A stretch of 64,000 bases of DNA from Alistipes provencensis (GTDB lineage Bacteria > Bacteroidota > Bacteroidia > Bacteroidales > Rikenellaceae). The notes under the pieces were generated by a model. It was not told where the DNA came from. It worked only from the letters and a program-made list of their open reading frames with translations, and did no database searches. The translations under genes and the position numbers were made by a program. This document shows positions 1-10,123 of this stretch, one piece after another; positions within the stretch are counted from its first letter, which is position 1; every line of letters starts with the position of its first letter. The stretch lies in assembly GCF_900083545.1 (NCBI RefSeq), contig NZ_LT559262.1:3398324-3462323 (forward strand). Reading direction: 5' to 3'.

Positions 1-2
1 TC

Positions 3-851
3 TTCGCCGGAGACTGCCCGGCCGCAGCCGAATGGTACCGCAAGGCGATCGAAGCGGACCGCGAGGGCAACGCCATCTTCCTTGCCGAGTGCGACGAGAT
101 TCTGGAACGCATGAACGCTCCGCTGCAAACCCGCTACGAACTTTTCGCCGGCCGGGAGGCGCTCTATGAAAAGCGCTACGACTCGGAGACGAAGGCCATC
201 AAGCAGCGCATTCTCCACGGCGAATACGAAGAGGTGCTCCGGCCGCTGCTCACGCGCTTTTACAGCCGCCGCGAGCATATCGAGGACCTGCACGACATCT
301 ATGTCGACGCCTGCCTGCTCTCGGGCCTCAAGGCCCGGAAGAACGGCGACGACCGCAAGGCCCTCGAATACATGCTGATGATGAACGAGTATCCCGAAAA
401 CCACGGATACGCCCATCTGGAGTACTACGCCCGCGACGCACAGGTCTACTACAACATCGGACTGGCCTACGAACGTGTCGGCGACCGGCGCAGCGCCCGG
501 AAATATTTCAAGATGGCGTCGCAGGTCGAAGTCCGCGACGCGGACGGCATCTACAACTACGAAAAAGCGCTCGCGATGCGGAAAATCGACCCCAAAGCCC
601 CGGTCGGCGGAATGCTCCGCAAGATCGTCGAGACCGGAGAGGCCGGCGTGACGGACTATGTTCAGCGCTTCTTCGAGAGCTTCGGCTACGGAGAGTATCC
701 CGAGGATGTAAACGCACGCGCCTACTACATGCAGGGCATCGGCCACAAGGCGCTGGGCGACGAGACCCGGGCGGCGGAGTGTTTCCGCAAAGCCTTGGAA
801 CAGCGCAACGACCACCTTTGGGCCAACTATTATCTCGGAAACATCCGATGA
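3..851 (+). CDS. TPR-containing protein, 5'-truncated (possible DUF5107 C-terminus)
   Basis: The reading frame is already open at the left edge and runs through the first in-frame ATG (111), so the gene starts outside the window and 282 residues of its C-terminus are visible. Tetratricopeptide-like helical pairs are seen, for example YYNIGLAYERVGDRRSARKY and a last repeat with AAECFRKALEQR. The repeat register also continues upstream of ATG 111 (AAEWYRKAIEADREG), which supports truncation rather than an internal start. The pattern resembles the C-terminal TPR part of long Bacteroidota DUF5107 proteins, which often sit with carbohydrate-active genes; that assignment is inference. A strong hairpin follows the stop codon. 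Confidence 0.75.
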   Translation, partial: FAGDCPAAAEWYRKAIEADREGNAIFLAECDEILERMNAPLQTRYELFAGREALYEKRYDSETKAIKQRILHGEYEEVLRPLLTRFYSRREHIEDLHDIYVDACLLSGLKARKNGDDRKALEYMLMMNEYPENHGYAHLEYYARDAQVYYNIGLAYERVGDRRSARKYFKMASQVEVRDADGIYNYEKALAMRKIDPKAPVGGMLRKIVETGEAGVTDYVQRFFESFGYGEYPEDVNARAYYMQGIGHKALGDETRAAECFRKALEQRNDHLWANYYLGNIR

Positions 852-876
852 CCTCCCATCGCACTTGTCAAACCCC

Positions 877-904
877 GGGGGCCGGCAGGCCCGGCCCCCT
901 CTTT
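877..904 (+). terminator. GC-rich hairpin with short T-rich tail
   Basis: The arms GGGGGCCGG (877-885) and CCGGCCCCC (891-899) pair perfectly around a 5-base loop, followed by TCTTT. It lies 25 bases after the TPR gene stop and ends about 14 bases before the sialidase-like gene start, so it may end the upstream transcript or act as a processing or attenuation hairpin in a shared one. Confidence 0.6.
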
Positions 905-918
905 ACCCTTCCGACCCC

Positions 919-2595
919 ATGAATCCACGCATCCTCCCCCTGCTCGCCGCCTGCATCCTGACGATCGGTCCGGCCGCCGCCGAAGAGAAGCCGGTCCGCC
1001 TGCACACGCTCGGTGAGATGAACACGGCCGCCGCGCCGCTGAACTCCCACGCCGGAGCGGAGCGGTACAGCGTGCTCGAATCAATTCACGCATACCGGCA
1101 ACTGATCCCGGCCGCGAAGCTGAAAACCGACCGGACGGCCATCTACCCCCGCATCAAGCGGATGGCCGACGGACGTTATATTCTCTTCATGCAGGGAGGG
1201 CAGATCGCCTCCCGCATCTACTACTGCACAAGCGACGACCTCCTGCACTGGAGCGACACGCAGGTCCTGTTCGAGCCCTACCCCGTCACGACCTCCGAGG
1301 GCAGCGACACGCGCTGCTTCTCGACCGTCGATGCCGCCGTACTGGCCGACGGCGACCTGCTCGCCGCCTGCTCGTTCCGCGCCTCCAAGGGTTACAAACA
1401 CAACGTCGGCTGCGGAATCATGCTCCGCAGGAGCCGCGACAACGGGGCCACATGGTCCGACGAACAGGTGATCTTCGAAGGCACCAACTGGGAACCCTAC
1501 CTGCTCCAACTGCCCGACGGACGCATTCAGTGCTACTTCACCGACTGCCTGCCCGCGACCCGCAATTCGGGCACCTCGGTCATCACCTCCACGGACAACG
1601 GCCGCACATGGCACGGACACATGCGCGTCTGCCGGCAGTACAAGTACGACGACAAGGGCGTGCGGATCTTCACCGACCAGATGCCCTGCTTCCGCCTGCT
1701 CAACGACGGAGAGACGCTTTTCGGATTCCTCGAAGCACGTCTCGAACCCGACGGTCCGCAGGGAAGCAGCATCTACACGATGTCGGCCGTCCGCAACCGG
1801 GGATTCGACTGGCAGCCGCTCGGCGAGAACTCGGCCGGTCCCGCCGACCGCGAAACGAACCTCTTCAAGGGGTGCGCCGGATATGTATCGACCTTCCCGT
1901 CGGGAGAGATCGTCGTTTCGTGCAACATCGACCGGATGTTCAGCCTGAAAATCGGCGACAGCCGGGGCCGCATCTTCAACGGACGGTCGTGGGACGAGGA
2001 CTGGTACCGCCCCTTCGAGGGCAAAGGCTTCTGGGGCAGTCTGGAACCGATGGACGCCCACCGCGTCATCGGCGCGATGCACTGCGACGAGGGCATCCAG
2101 ATCGGTGTTTTCTACCTCAACCACCGCATCGACGCCCCGAAAGCCCGCATCCGCCCGGACGGCGACGGCCGGGAGTGGCGCAACGACCAAGCTCTGTTCA
2201 TCGGCAGCGAATCCCCCACCGAAACGATCTTCCGGGCCTGCCACGACGACAAACGGCTCTACCTGCTGACCGAGCGGCTCGATTCTGCGTCGACCGGAGC
2301 GACGGAGATCAGGCTCTCCGTCGAATACGGCGGGCGGCGCATCGGTCTGACCATCGCCCCCGACGGTTCGGTCGTCAGCCCGATTCCCGGCATTCGCGGC
2401 GCCAGCCGTGCGGGCCTCACCCCTGCGGGCGTTCCGGGCCGCGCCACGGAGATCGCAGTGCCTCTCGACGCATTGCAGACCCGGCCGGGCGACACGCTGC
2501 GGTTCAATGCGACGGTTCGCAGCGGAGCGGTCGAGGACGGATTCACCGCCGCAACGGACGACCCCGAAACATGGATGCGCATCGAACTGAAATAA
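919..2595 (+). CDS. secreted sialidase-like (BNR/Asp-box) beta-propeller protein
   Basis: I chose ATG 919 because MNPRILPLLAACILTIGPAAA is a good Sec signal peptide; the longer frame from 865 would translate through the upstream hairpin. The product has 558 residues. Two Asp-box motifs (S-x-D-x-G-x-T-W) are visible at about 172-179 (SRDNGATW) and 224-231 (STDNGRTW), with related strands elsewhere, as in six-bladed sialidase-type propellers. The last 120 or so residues look like a separate beta-sandwich of the DOMON/CBM9-like type. It probably acts on exported glycans in the periplasm or at the surface, and the sulfatase 19 bases downstream suggests a shared sulfated substrate. True sialidase activity is not shown: I do not see an unambiguous FRIP motif. 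Confidence 0.75.
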   Translation: MNPRILPLLAACILTIGPAAAEEKPVRLHTLGEMNTAAAPLNSHAGAERYSVLESIHAYRQLIPAAKLKTDRTAIYPRIKRMADGRYILFMQGGQIASRIYYCTSDDLLHWSDTQVLFEPYPVTTSEGSDTRCFSTVDAAVLADGDLLAACSFRASKGYKHNVGCGIMLRRSRDNGATWSDEQVIFEGTNWEPYLLQLPDGRIQCYFTDCLPATRNSGTSVITSTDNGRTWHGHMRVCRQYKYDDKGVRIFTDQMPCFRLLNDGETLFGFLEARLEPDGPQGSSIYTMSAVRNRGFDWQPLGENSAGPADRETNLFKGCAGYVSTFPSGEIVVSCNIDRMFSLKIGDSRGRIFNGRSWDEDWYRPFEGKGFWGSLEPMDAHRVIGAMHCDEGIQIGVFYLNHRIDAPKARIRPDGDGREWRNDQALFIGSESPTETIFRACHDDKRLYLLTERLDSASTGATEIRLSVEYGGRRIGLTIAPDGSVVSPIPGIRGASRAGLTPAGVPGRATEIAVPLDALQTRPGDTLRFNATVRSGAVEDGFTAATDDPETWMRIELK

Positions 2596-2614
2596 CCGCA
2601 AAACGAAACAACCC

Positions 2615-4030
2615 ATGAAACGCGAACTTTTCTATCTGTCGCTGGCCGCAACAGCCGGGCTCCCCCATCAGCCTGCGGCGCTGGCCGGCGAGAAGCCGAA
2701 GCAGAAACCCAACGTCATCATCGTCTTCGCCGACGATCTGGGGTGGGCCGAACTGGGATGCTACGGCAACACGTTCAACGAAACGCCCGTGCTCGACAGT
2801 CTGGCGCGGTGCGGCGTGCGGTTCACCGACGCCTATGCCTCGGCGCCGATCTCCTCGCCGTCGCGCGCAGGACTGATTTCGGGCCGCTATCCGTTGCGCG
2901 AGGGAATCACCGACTACATCAAACCGAACTCCCCGATCCACCTCGCCCCGACCCGCGCCTCGCTCCCCGAGGCTCTGCGCCGCAACGGCTACCATACGGG
3001 CATCATCGGCAAATGGCACCTCTCGGGATACAAGGCCAACGGGGCCCCCGTCGAACGGCATCCCGACGAATACGGCTTCGAGGAGGTGATCCTTTCGGCC
3101 GAGGAGAGCATCGGCAGCGGCTCCTATTTCTATCCGTGGCACCACCTGAAGTCGGTGACCGATGCCGAAGAACACGAATTCATCGTCGACCGCATGAACC
3201 GCGAGGCGATCGGATTCATCGAGCGGAACAGCGACCAGCCTTTCTTCCTCTACCTGAGCCACTACGCCGTGCACACGATGGTACACGGGCAGCCCGAACT
3301 GGTGGATTATTTCCGCAGCAAGCCCGGATGCAGCCACAGCGCGCCCTCCAAAAACAACCCCGAAAACGATCCCTACAAGAAATGGCCTGCGGATTATCTG
3401 GCCAAACCGCACAATCCGCATCTCGCCGCCCAGCTCAAGGTGATCGACGACGGTGTCGGAATGATCGTCAGGAAACTCGACGAACTGGGAATCGCCGACA
3501 ACACGATCGTGATCTTCACGAGCGACAACGGAGGTTCCGTTCAGGTGACCGACAACGGACCGCTGCGCGGCGGCAAGGGAACCCTTTACGAAGGCGGCAC
3601 GCGCGAACCGATGATCGTCTGGCAGCCGGGGCGGATTTGCGGCGGACGGGTTTCGGAACTGCCGACCAGCAATTACGACTTCTATCCGACGCTCTGCCAG
3701 CTGACCGGAACACCGCTGCCCGAGGGATTCGAACCGGACGGGGCGAGCATCGCCGACGAACTGCTCGGCACCGGGAAGTGCAGCGCCGAACGCCCGCTCT
3801 ACTGGTATTTCAAACTGCAAAGCAGGGAAAAGGGCGGCCGCTGGTGCAGCTCGGTGCGGGCGGGCGACTGGAAACTGATCGAATTCCACGACACGGGGGA
3901 AAAGGAGCTTTACAACCTGCGCGAAGATCCCGGAGAGACCCGCAACCGGATCGGCGACCTCCCCGAACGGGCGGAACGCCTCGCCGGACAGCTTGCCGAC
4001 TGGCGCCGGGAAGCAAAACAAGCGAGGTAA
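2615..4030 (+). CDS. secreted sulfatase, serine-type (S1 family)
   Basis: This 471-residue alkaline-phosphatase-superfamily sulfatase has an N-terminal signal peptide, metal-binding Asp40-Asp41 (FADDLGWAE), and the active-site motif S-x-P-S-R starting at Ser80 (ISSPSRAGLISGRYP). The residue converted to formylglycine would be this serine, so an anSME-type maturase is needed; none is in the window. Further family blocks include GIIGKWHL and TSDNGG. It follows the sialidase-like gene by 19 bases in the same direction, probably one operon, and removes sulfate esters from glycans. Its stop codon lies in the left arm of the terminator stem at 4023-4052. Confidence 0.93.
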   Translation: MKRELFYLSLAATAGLPHQPAALAGEKPKQKPNVIIVFADDLGWAELGCYGNTFNETPVLDSLARCGVRFTDAYASAPISSPSRAGLISGRYPLREGITDYIKPNSPIHLAPTRASLPEALRRNGYHTGIIGKWHLSGYKANGAPVERHPDEYGFEEVILSAEESIGSGSYFYPWHHLKSVTDAEEHEFIVDRMNREAIGFIERNSDQPFFLYLSHYAVHTMVHGQPELVDYFRSKPGCSHSAPSKNNPENDPYKKWPADYLAKPHNPHLAAQLKVIDDGVGMIVRKLDELGIADNTIVIFTSDNGGSVQVTDNGPLRGGKGTLYEGGTREPMIVWQPGRICGGRVSELPTSNYDFYPTLCQLTGTPLPEGFEPDGASIADELLGTGKCSAERPLYWYFKLQSREKGGRWCSSVRAGDWKLIEFHDTGEKELYNLREDPGETRNRIGDLPERAERLAGQLADWRREAKQAR

Positions 4031-4052
4031 CGATTTGAAAACCGTTACCTCG
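4023..4052. terminator. bidirectional hairpin between convergent sulfatase and hppA genes
   Basis: The arms CGAGGTAACG (4023-4032) and CGTTACCTCG (4043-4052) form a perfect 10-bp inverted repeat with a 10-base loop. The left arm contains the sulfatase TAA. It sits between two convergent genes and could serve both. A closely related hairpin occurs at 46721-46759. Confidence 0.65.
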
Positions 4053-4077
4053 TTATGCTTGCTCTTCACATCGGAAA

Positions 4078-6294
<2,217 letters not shown>

Positions 6295-6336
6295 ATAGTT
6301 GGAAATGTTTTAAGGGTTTGTCGCAGCAACTGAAAA

Positions 6337-6344
6337 CAAATATA
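6337..6344 (-). promoter_or_regulatory. Bacteroidota -7 element for hppA
   Basis: The minus strand reads TATATTTG, matching TAnnTTTG, 42 bases upstream of the hppA ATG. I see no convincing TTTG at the -33 position. Confidence 0.45.
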
Positions 6345-6408
6345 CAGAATCTTTCGGAATATTGTACTCCCGGGCAGATAGTTGCGGGAGAAATTCGCCG
6401 AAAAAAGC

Positions 6409-6416
6409 TAACTTTG
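6409..6416 (+). promoter_or_regulatory. Bacteroidota -7 element for the lipoprotein gene
   Basis: TAACTTTG matches TAnnTTTG exactly, 25 bases before the ATG at 6442. The nearest upstream TTG (6382-6384) is 24 bases away, longer than the preferred 19-21, so the -33 part is weak. Confidence 0.45.
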
Positions 6417-6441
6417 CGACAGTCTCCGTCCTGAGAAACCG

Positions 6442-6897
6442 ATGAAACATGCACCGATACTCCTCCCCTGCCTTGCATGCTGTCTCCTAGCGCTGACGGG
6501 CTGTTTCCACAAGGACAGTTCCTACGAACCCGGACAGGACGAAATCGTGAGCCGGCTCACCGGCACGGAATGGGTCCGGGAATACGATCTCACATCGCCC
6601 GACGCCACCGTTCGTGAGGCATGGACTCTGCACGGCGACGGAAGCGGCACACGCACGATTGCAACCCACTATGCAGACGGGAAATCCGAAGAGGAGACGA
6701 CCTATTTCGCATGGTTGTTCACGTCGGTCAACTACAACGTCGTCTACATGAACTATCCCCGCTACTGGCTGATTCTCGAACTCACCCGGGACAGGCTGCG
6801 CGTCCAGCAGTCGTCGAAGGACCCGGACCGGCTGATGTCGAATGATCCCCGGATCGAAAAAGTGTTTGCGGCCTCGACGGATGACGATGGCGAATAG
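6442..6897 (+). CDS. small lipoprotein of unknown function
   Basis: This 151-residue protein starts with a lipoprotein signal sequence (MKHAPILLPCLACCLLALTGC), with the lipobox LTGC placing the lipidated Cys at residue 21. The mature part is acidic and rich in aromatic residues, with alternating beta-type segments (WTLHGDGSGTRTIATHYADG, then a strand pattern ending in LRVQQSSKDPDR). This resembles the small lipocalin-like or META-like lipoproteins common in Bacteroidota, but I recognise no specific family. It stands alone with its own promoter-like element, between hppA (divergent) and the deacylase operon (convergent). Confidence 0.75.
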   Translation: MKHAPILLPCLACCLLALTGCFHKDSSYEPGQDEIVSRLTGTEWVREYDLTSPDATVREAWTLHGDGSGTRTIATHYADGKSEEETTYFAWLFTSVNYNVVYMNYPRYWLILELTRDRLRVQQSSKDPDRLMSNDPRIEKVFAASTDDDGE

Positions 6898-6938
6898 CCG
6901 GCCCTGCCACTCCGCATTTTTTCGCGGCCGGCAGGCCG
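6897..6938. terminator. GC-rich inverted repeats between convergent genes
   Basis: GCCGGCC (6897-6903) pairs with GGCCGGC (6926-6932), and a nested hairpin CGGCC-GGCA-GGCCG lies at 6925-6938. The repeats are between convergent genes and could end either transcript, but no clear T-run follows. Confidence 0.35.
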
Positions 6939-6978
6939 AAAACGGTCCGCTATATTAGAGGTGTATCCCGGACTACGG

Positions 6979-7494
6979 TCAGTACAACTCGATAAACTCG
7001 TAGGAGTTGCCGACGGCGGCGAGATACCGCAGGAACTCCTCACGCGGGATGACTACCGTGGCGCGGTTGTCGTTGGGGTGGAACGAGCAGGAGGGCCATT
7101 GCCGCAGGTTGGCGTCGAGGAACAGGTGGACGTGGTTCGCAGGGTCGTTGATCAACCCGAAAGGCGACACCGAGCCGGGGCGCAGTCCCAGCCAGCGCTC
7201 CATGCGCTGTTCCGAAGCGAACGACAGTTTGCCCTGCCGCAGACGGCGTTCGAGGTCGTGAATGGCCATCGTCTGCTCCGAATCGAAGCAGACGAGGTAG
7301 TGGCGGTCGCCCTTGTGGTTGCGGAAAAAGAGGTTCTTGCAGTGCTTCGACCCGTCATCGCGCCACCATTGGCGGGCGATCTCGATGGTCGGAGCTTCGG
7401 GGTGTTCGTACCACTCGTAGCGGATGCCGCGGGCGTCGAGGAATTCGAACACCCGGCGGCGGCGTTCGTCGGCCGTGAGGGTTTGTGCGTCCAT
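6979..7494 (-). CDS. prolyl-tRNA synthetase-associated editing protein (ProXp/PrdX, YbaK-like)
   Basis: The 171-residue single-domain protein of the YbaK/ProX fold hydrolyses mischarged aminoacyl-tRNA (Ala-tRNAPro in the ProXp-ala type) in the cytoplasm. Recognisable blocks are the substrate-binding segment KHCKNLFFRNHKGDRHYL, the GSVSPFGLIND turn and the C-terminal FHPNDNRATVVIPREEFLRYL. The length fits free-standing ProXp rather than an INS domain inside ProRS. It is the last gene of a four-gene minus-strand operon; its ATG is one base from the stop of the dehydrogenase gene. The exact tRNA substrate cannot be read from sequence alone. Confidence 0.88.
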   Translation of the reverse strand: MDAQTLTADERRRRVFEFLDARGIRYEWYEHPEAPTIEIARQWWRDDGSKHCKNLFFRNHKGDRHYLVCFDSEQTMAIHDLERRLRQGKLSFASEQRMERWLGLRPGSVSPFGLINDPANHVHLFLDANLRQWPSCSFHPNDNRATVVIPREEFLRYLAAVGNSYEFIELY

Positions 7495-7495
7495 A

Positions 7496-8434
7496 TCAGC
7501 CTATCTTGTAAAATTCCCGGATGTTTCGTGCGATGCACTCCACCAACACTTCGATCGCCTCCACGGGCGACCATGCGTTGTGGGGCGAGAGCAGCAGCCG
7601 GTCCGGTTCCCGGATCGAGAGCAGCGGGTTGCCGGGTTCGAGGGGTTCGTGGGCGAAGACGTCGAGACCGGCTCCGGCCAGTTTCCCGGCATCGAGCGCT
7701 GCGGCCAGCGCCGCTTCGTCGACGATGCCGCCCCGGGCGACGTTGACGAGGATGGCCGAGGGTTTCATCAGGGCCAGTTCGCGTGCGCCGATCAGTCCGC
7801 GCGTGCGGTCGGTCAGCGGGGCGTGGATCGACACCACGTCGGACTGCCGGAGCAGTTCGTCGAGCGGCAGCGAGGGGTAAGGCTCCTCGCGCACGACGCC
7901 CGAAGTGGAGGTGTAGGCGACCTCGCATCCCAGCGCCTCGGCGACGCGGGCCACGTTTCGGCCGATGTTACCCAGCCCGACGATACCCCATTTCGCCCCG
8001 TGGAGCTGGTGGGTCGTGCGGCCGAAATGGTATTGCAGGGGCGACCCGGCGTAGGCGGTCTTGACATAGCGGTCGTAGTAGACCACCTGCCGCAGCAGCC
8101 CGATGGCCGCGCCGATGGTGGTCTCGGTCACGGCGTGGGTCGAGTATCCCACGGCGTTCTTCACGGCGACGCCCTGTTCCGCCGCCGCGTCGAGGTCGAT
8201 GTGGTTCATACCCGTCGCGGCCACGCAGATCAGCCGCAGGCGGGGAAGCTGTCGGAGGGTCTCGCGGCGGAAAACCACCTTGTTGGTAATCACCACGTCG
8301 GCTTCGCGGCAGCGGCCGACGACCTCTTCGCGGGCGGTCGTTTTGTAACCCGTGTAGTTGCCCAGCGCACGGATGGCGTCGAGGTCGGCACCTCCGAGGC
8401 TGTATTCGTCCAGAAATACGATGTTCGGTTGCAT
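7496..8434 (-). CDS. D-2-hydroxyacid dehydrogenase (NAD-dependent)
   Basis: A cytoplasmic oxidoreductase of the D-isomer 2-hydroxyacid dehydrogenase family (312 residues from ATG 8434). The Rossmann motif GLGNIG is at 154-159, and the catalytic triad is Arg235 (NVARGGIVDE), Glu263 (DVFAHEPLE) and His285 (LLSPHNAWS). It is likely a hydroxypyruvate/glyoxylate reductase or a similar 2-ketoacid reductase; the substrate is not determined. An in-frame ATG at 8479 would add 15 residues of low-complexity sequence; I prefer 8434 because the family begins at the IVFLDEYSL strand and AAAGGA lies just upstream. It is the third gene of the tatD-tcdA operon. Confidence 0.92.
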   Translation of the reverse strand: MQPNIVFLDEYSLGGADLDAIRALGNYTGYKTTAREEVVGRCREADVVITNKVVFRRETLRQLPRLRLICVAATGMNHIDLDAAAEQGVAVKNAVGYSTHAVTETTIGAAIGLLRQVVYYDRYVKTAYAGSPLQYHFGRTTHQLHGAKWGIVGLGNIGRNVARVAEALGCEVAYTSTSGVVREEPYPSLPLDELLRQSDVVSIHAPLTDRTRGLIGARELALMKPSAILVNVARGGIVDEAALAAALDAGKLAGAGLDVFAHEPLEPGNPLLSIREPDRLLLSPHNAWSPVEAIEVLVECIARNIREFYKIG

Positions 8435-8486
8435 ATCCTTTGTTTTGTTAGTTTTCGTTGGCAGTGCGGATTCAGTCATCGTCTTT

Positions 8487-9212
8487 TCAGCCCTCCAACT
8501 CGCCGATCAGTCCGCGGATGACCACCGAGGCGCATCCGATGCCGAACAGCGCCGGGATGTAGGAGATGGTCCCGACGTTCGACTTCTTGTTCTGCTCCTC
8601 GCAGAGGATCATCGCCCCCTCGCGCATCGGCTCAGGCGAGAAAACGGCCCGAAACCCCCGGCGTATGCCGATCTTGTGGAGCCGCTTGCGCAGCATGTGG
8701 GCCAGCGGGCAGTGGTGGGTCTTCGAGATGTCGGCGATTTCGAGTTTCGTGGGGTCGGTCTTGGCCCCGGCGCCCATCGAACTGACGAGCGGCAGGCCCC
8801 GTTCCAGCGAGGCGGCGATCAGCGCCAGCTTGGGCGAGAGGGTGTCGATGGCGTCCACCACATAGTCGTAACGCGCGGCATCGAGCAGCGTGTAGGTCTC
8901 CTCGTCCCTGATATATTTGGCGACTACCGTGAGTTCGATTCCGGGGTTGATGTCGCGCAGGCGTCCGGCCAGCACCTCGGCCTTCGGGCGTCCGACGGTC
9001 GAATGCAGGGCCACCAGCTGACGGTTGATGTTCGTCGTGTTCACCACATCGGCGTCGGCGACGGTCATGCGTCCCACGCCTGCCCGGGCGATCATCTCCG
9101 CGGCATAGGCTCCCACGCCGCCCAGCCCGACCACGAGCACGTGGGCTGCCTTCAATTGCGCGAGTTTTTCCGCGCCTAACAGTAATTCGGTTCTTTCCAG
9201 CCAGTTATCCAT
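8487..9212 (-). CDS. tcdA: tRNA threonylcarbamoyladenosine dehydratase (ThiF/E1 family)
   Basis: A 241-residue E1-like adenylating enzyme, expected to cyclise t6A37 to ct6A in tRNAs. It has the nucleotide-binding loop GLGGVG (29-34), the DADVVNTTNINRQLVA block with the conserved Asp, Asn and Arg, and the TcdA-type segment SSMGAGAKTDPTKLEIADI. MDNWLERTELLLG is the conserved N-terminus, so the start is ATG 9212; a longer frame to 9437 is shadow sequence of the TatD-like gene. The start overlaps the stop of the TatD-like gene by 8 bases, implying translational coupling. Confidence 0.92.
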   Translation of the reverse strand: MDNWLERTELLLGAEKLAQLKAAHVLVVGLGGVGAYAAEMIARAGVGRMTVADADVVNTTNINRQLVALHSTVGRPKAEVLAGRLRDINPGIELTVVAKYIRDEETYTLLDAARYDYVVDAIDTLSPKLALIAASLERGLPLVSSMGAGAKTDPTKLEIADISKTHHCPLAHMLRKRLHKIGIRRGFRAVFSPEPMREGAMILCEEQNKKSNVGTISYIPALFGIGCASVVIRGLIGELEG

Positions 9213-9795
9213 GCTGAGTTTCAAATATCCGTTCGTAATTCGCCAGCGTCGCCCGTTGCAGTTCCTCCACCGGGATTCCCCTCGCTTCGGCCGCCCGGGC
9301 ATAGATTTCCGCGATCGGTACGGGGCTGTCGTCCGTTTCGAGGAAAAGTTGCGACAGAGGCGTTTCGCGCAGCGCCGCAAGCGTCTTGGGCGATGCGAAG
9401 GCGCGTTCGCCGAACGAGAGGAAATAGCCTTTCGCAAGGGCCTGCCGCGCCTGCTCGGGCGATCCGATGAAGCCGTGGAAAATTACGGCACGGGGTTCGC
9501 ACGCCGCCAACTCGCGCATCAGGGGTTCGAAAGCCCTCACGCAGTGGAGCACTACCGGAAGCCCCCGCTCGCGGGCCAGCCGCAACTGGGCGCGCAGCGC
9601 CTCGAACTGCACCTCGCGCGAGGGACCGTGCACGAAATCGAGCCCCGTTTCACCCACGGCCTGCGCGTCGGAGAGCCGTTCGCCGAGCGCCGCAACCTCC
9701 TGCATGTCAGCATTCCACGGGTGTACGCCCGCCGTGTGGAGTTCGATCCCCGAGCCTGTCGGACGGTGGGTGTGTATGTTGACATAGGGAAGCAT
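9205..9795 (-). CDS. TatD-family metal-dependent hydrolase (short form)
   Basis: This 196-residue TIM-barrel hydrolase begins with the metal-binding H-x-H motif (NIHTHRP). It continues with AVGETGLDFVHGP carrying the conserved Glu, VVLHCVRAFEPL with His, VIFHGFIGS with His, and LETDDSPVPI with the final Asp. The family comprises Mg-dependent nucleases and related hydrolases. It is shorter than the usual 255-265 residues, a form often seen in Bacteroidota. It is the first gene of the operon with tcdA, the dehydrogenase and the ProXp-like gene. Confidence 0.87.
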   Translation of the reverse strand: MLPYVNIHTHRPTGSGIELHTAGVHPWNADMQEVAALGERLSDAQAVGETGLDFVHGPSREVQFEALRAQLRLARERGLPVVLHCVRAFEPLMRELAACEPRAVIFHGFIGSPEQARQALAKGYFLSFGERAFASPKTLAALRETPLSQLFLETDDSPVPIAEIYARAAEARGIPVEELQRATLANYERIFETQHG

Positions 9796-9803
9796 GGCAA
9801 CGG

Positions 9804-9811
9804 CAAATGTA
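9804..9811 (-). promoter_or_regulatory. -7 element of the tatD-tcdA operon, very close to the start codon
   Basis: The minus strand reads TACATTTG (TAnnTTTG) with only 8 bases between it and the ATG at 9795, so the mRNA leader would be a few bases at most. No clear -33 TTTG is seen. Confidence 0.4.
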
Positions 9812-10035
9812 GGAATTTAACGCGACCCTTGCGAATTTGAGGCCAATTTTTTAACGTACCGCCTGCCGGCGACGGTCGTTGCGGGGCGGCCGGTTTTGCA
9901 TCCGGGGATTTCGAATTTATTTCGAAGTGCAAGCATTCGAAAGTTCGCTGTTTTGGCCCGAAAGCGGGGCCCGCAAATCTTAATATATTTAAGAAATATT
10001 GGTTTGCGCATGGGTGTTTTCAGGAAAAAAATTTG

Positions 10036-10043
10036 TACTTTCG
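10036..10043 (+). promoter_or_regulatory. putative -7 element of the nqr operon
   Basis: TACTTTCG resembles TAnnTTTG with one mismatch, in an A/T-rich stretch 80 bases upstream of nqrA. No TTTG lies at the proper -33 distance. Confidence 0.4.
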
Positions 10044-10054
10044 CACGCGATTAA

Positions 10055-10072
10055 TTGTTAGCACGCTAACAA
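10055..10072. promoter_or_regulatory. perfect palindrome, candidate operator in the nqr leader
   Basis: TTGTTAGC-AC-GCTAACAA is a perfect 8-bp-arm palindrome starting 12 bases after the putative -7 element, about where a repressor would block initiation or early elongation. Its symmetry and short centre suggest a dimeric DNA-binding protein rather than an RNA hairpin. No regulator gene is adjacent. Confidence 0.5.
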
Positions 10073-10123
10073 CGCTACGCGGAATATTAATTCCAAACAC
10101 ATAACCATATCAAAATTTTAACC

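Larger units (their letters stand above)
9796..10123. other. 328-base intergenic region between divergent tatD and nqr operons
   Basis: No credible gene is present. The region becomes AT-rich toward nqrA, and carries the tatD -7 element, the nqr -7-like element and the palindrome described separately. About 9820-9990 holds nothing that I can assign. Confidence 0.6.

Noticed and set aside
9213..9437. 75-codon N-terminal extension of tcdA
   Set aside because: Arg-rich translation of the TatD-like gene in another frame; the family starts at MDNWLERTELLLG.
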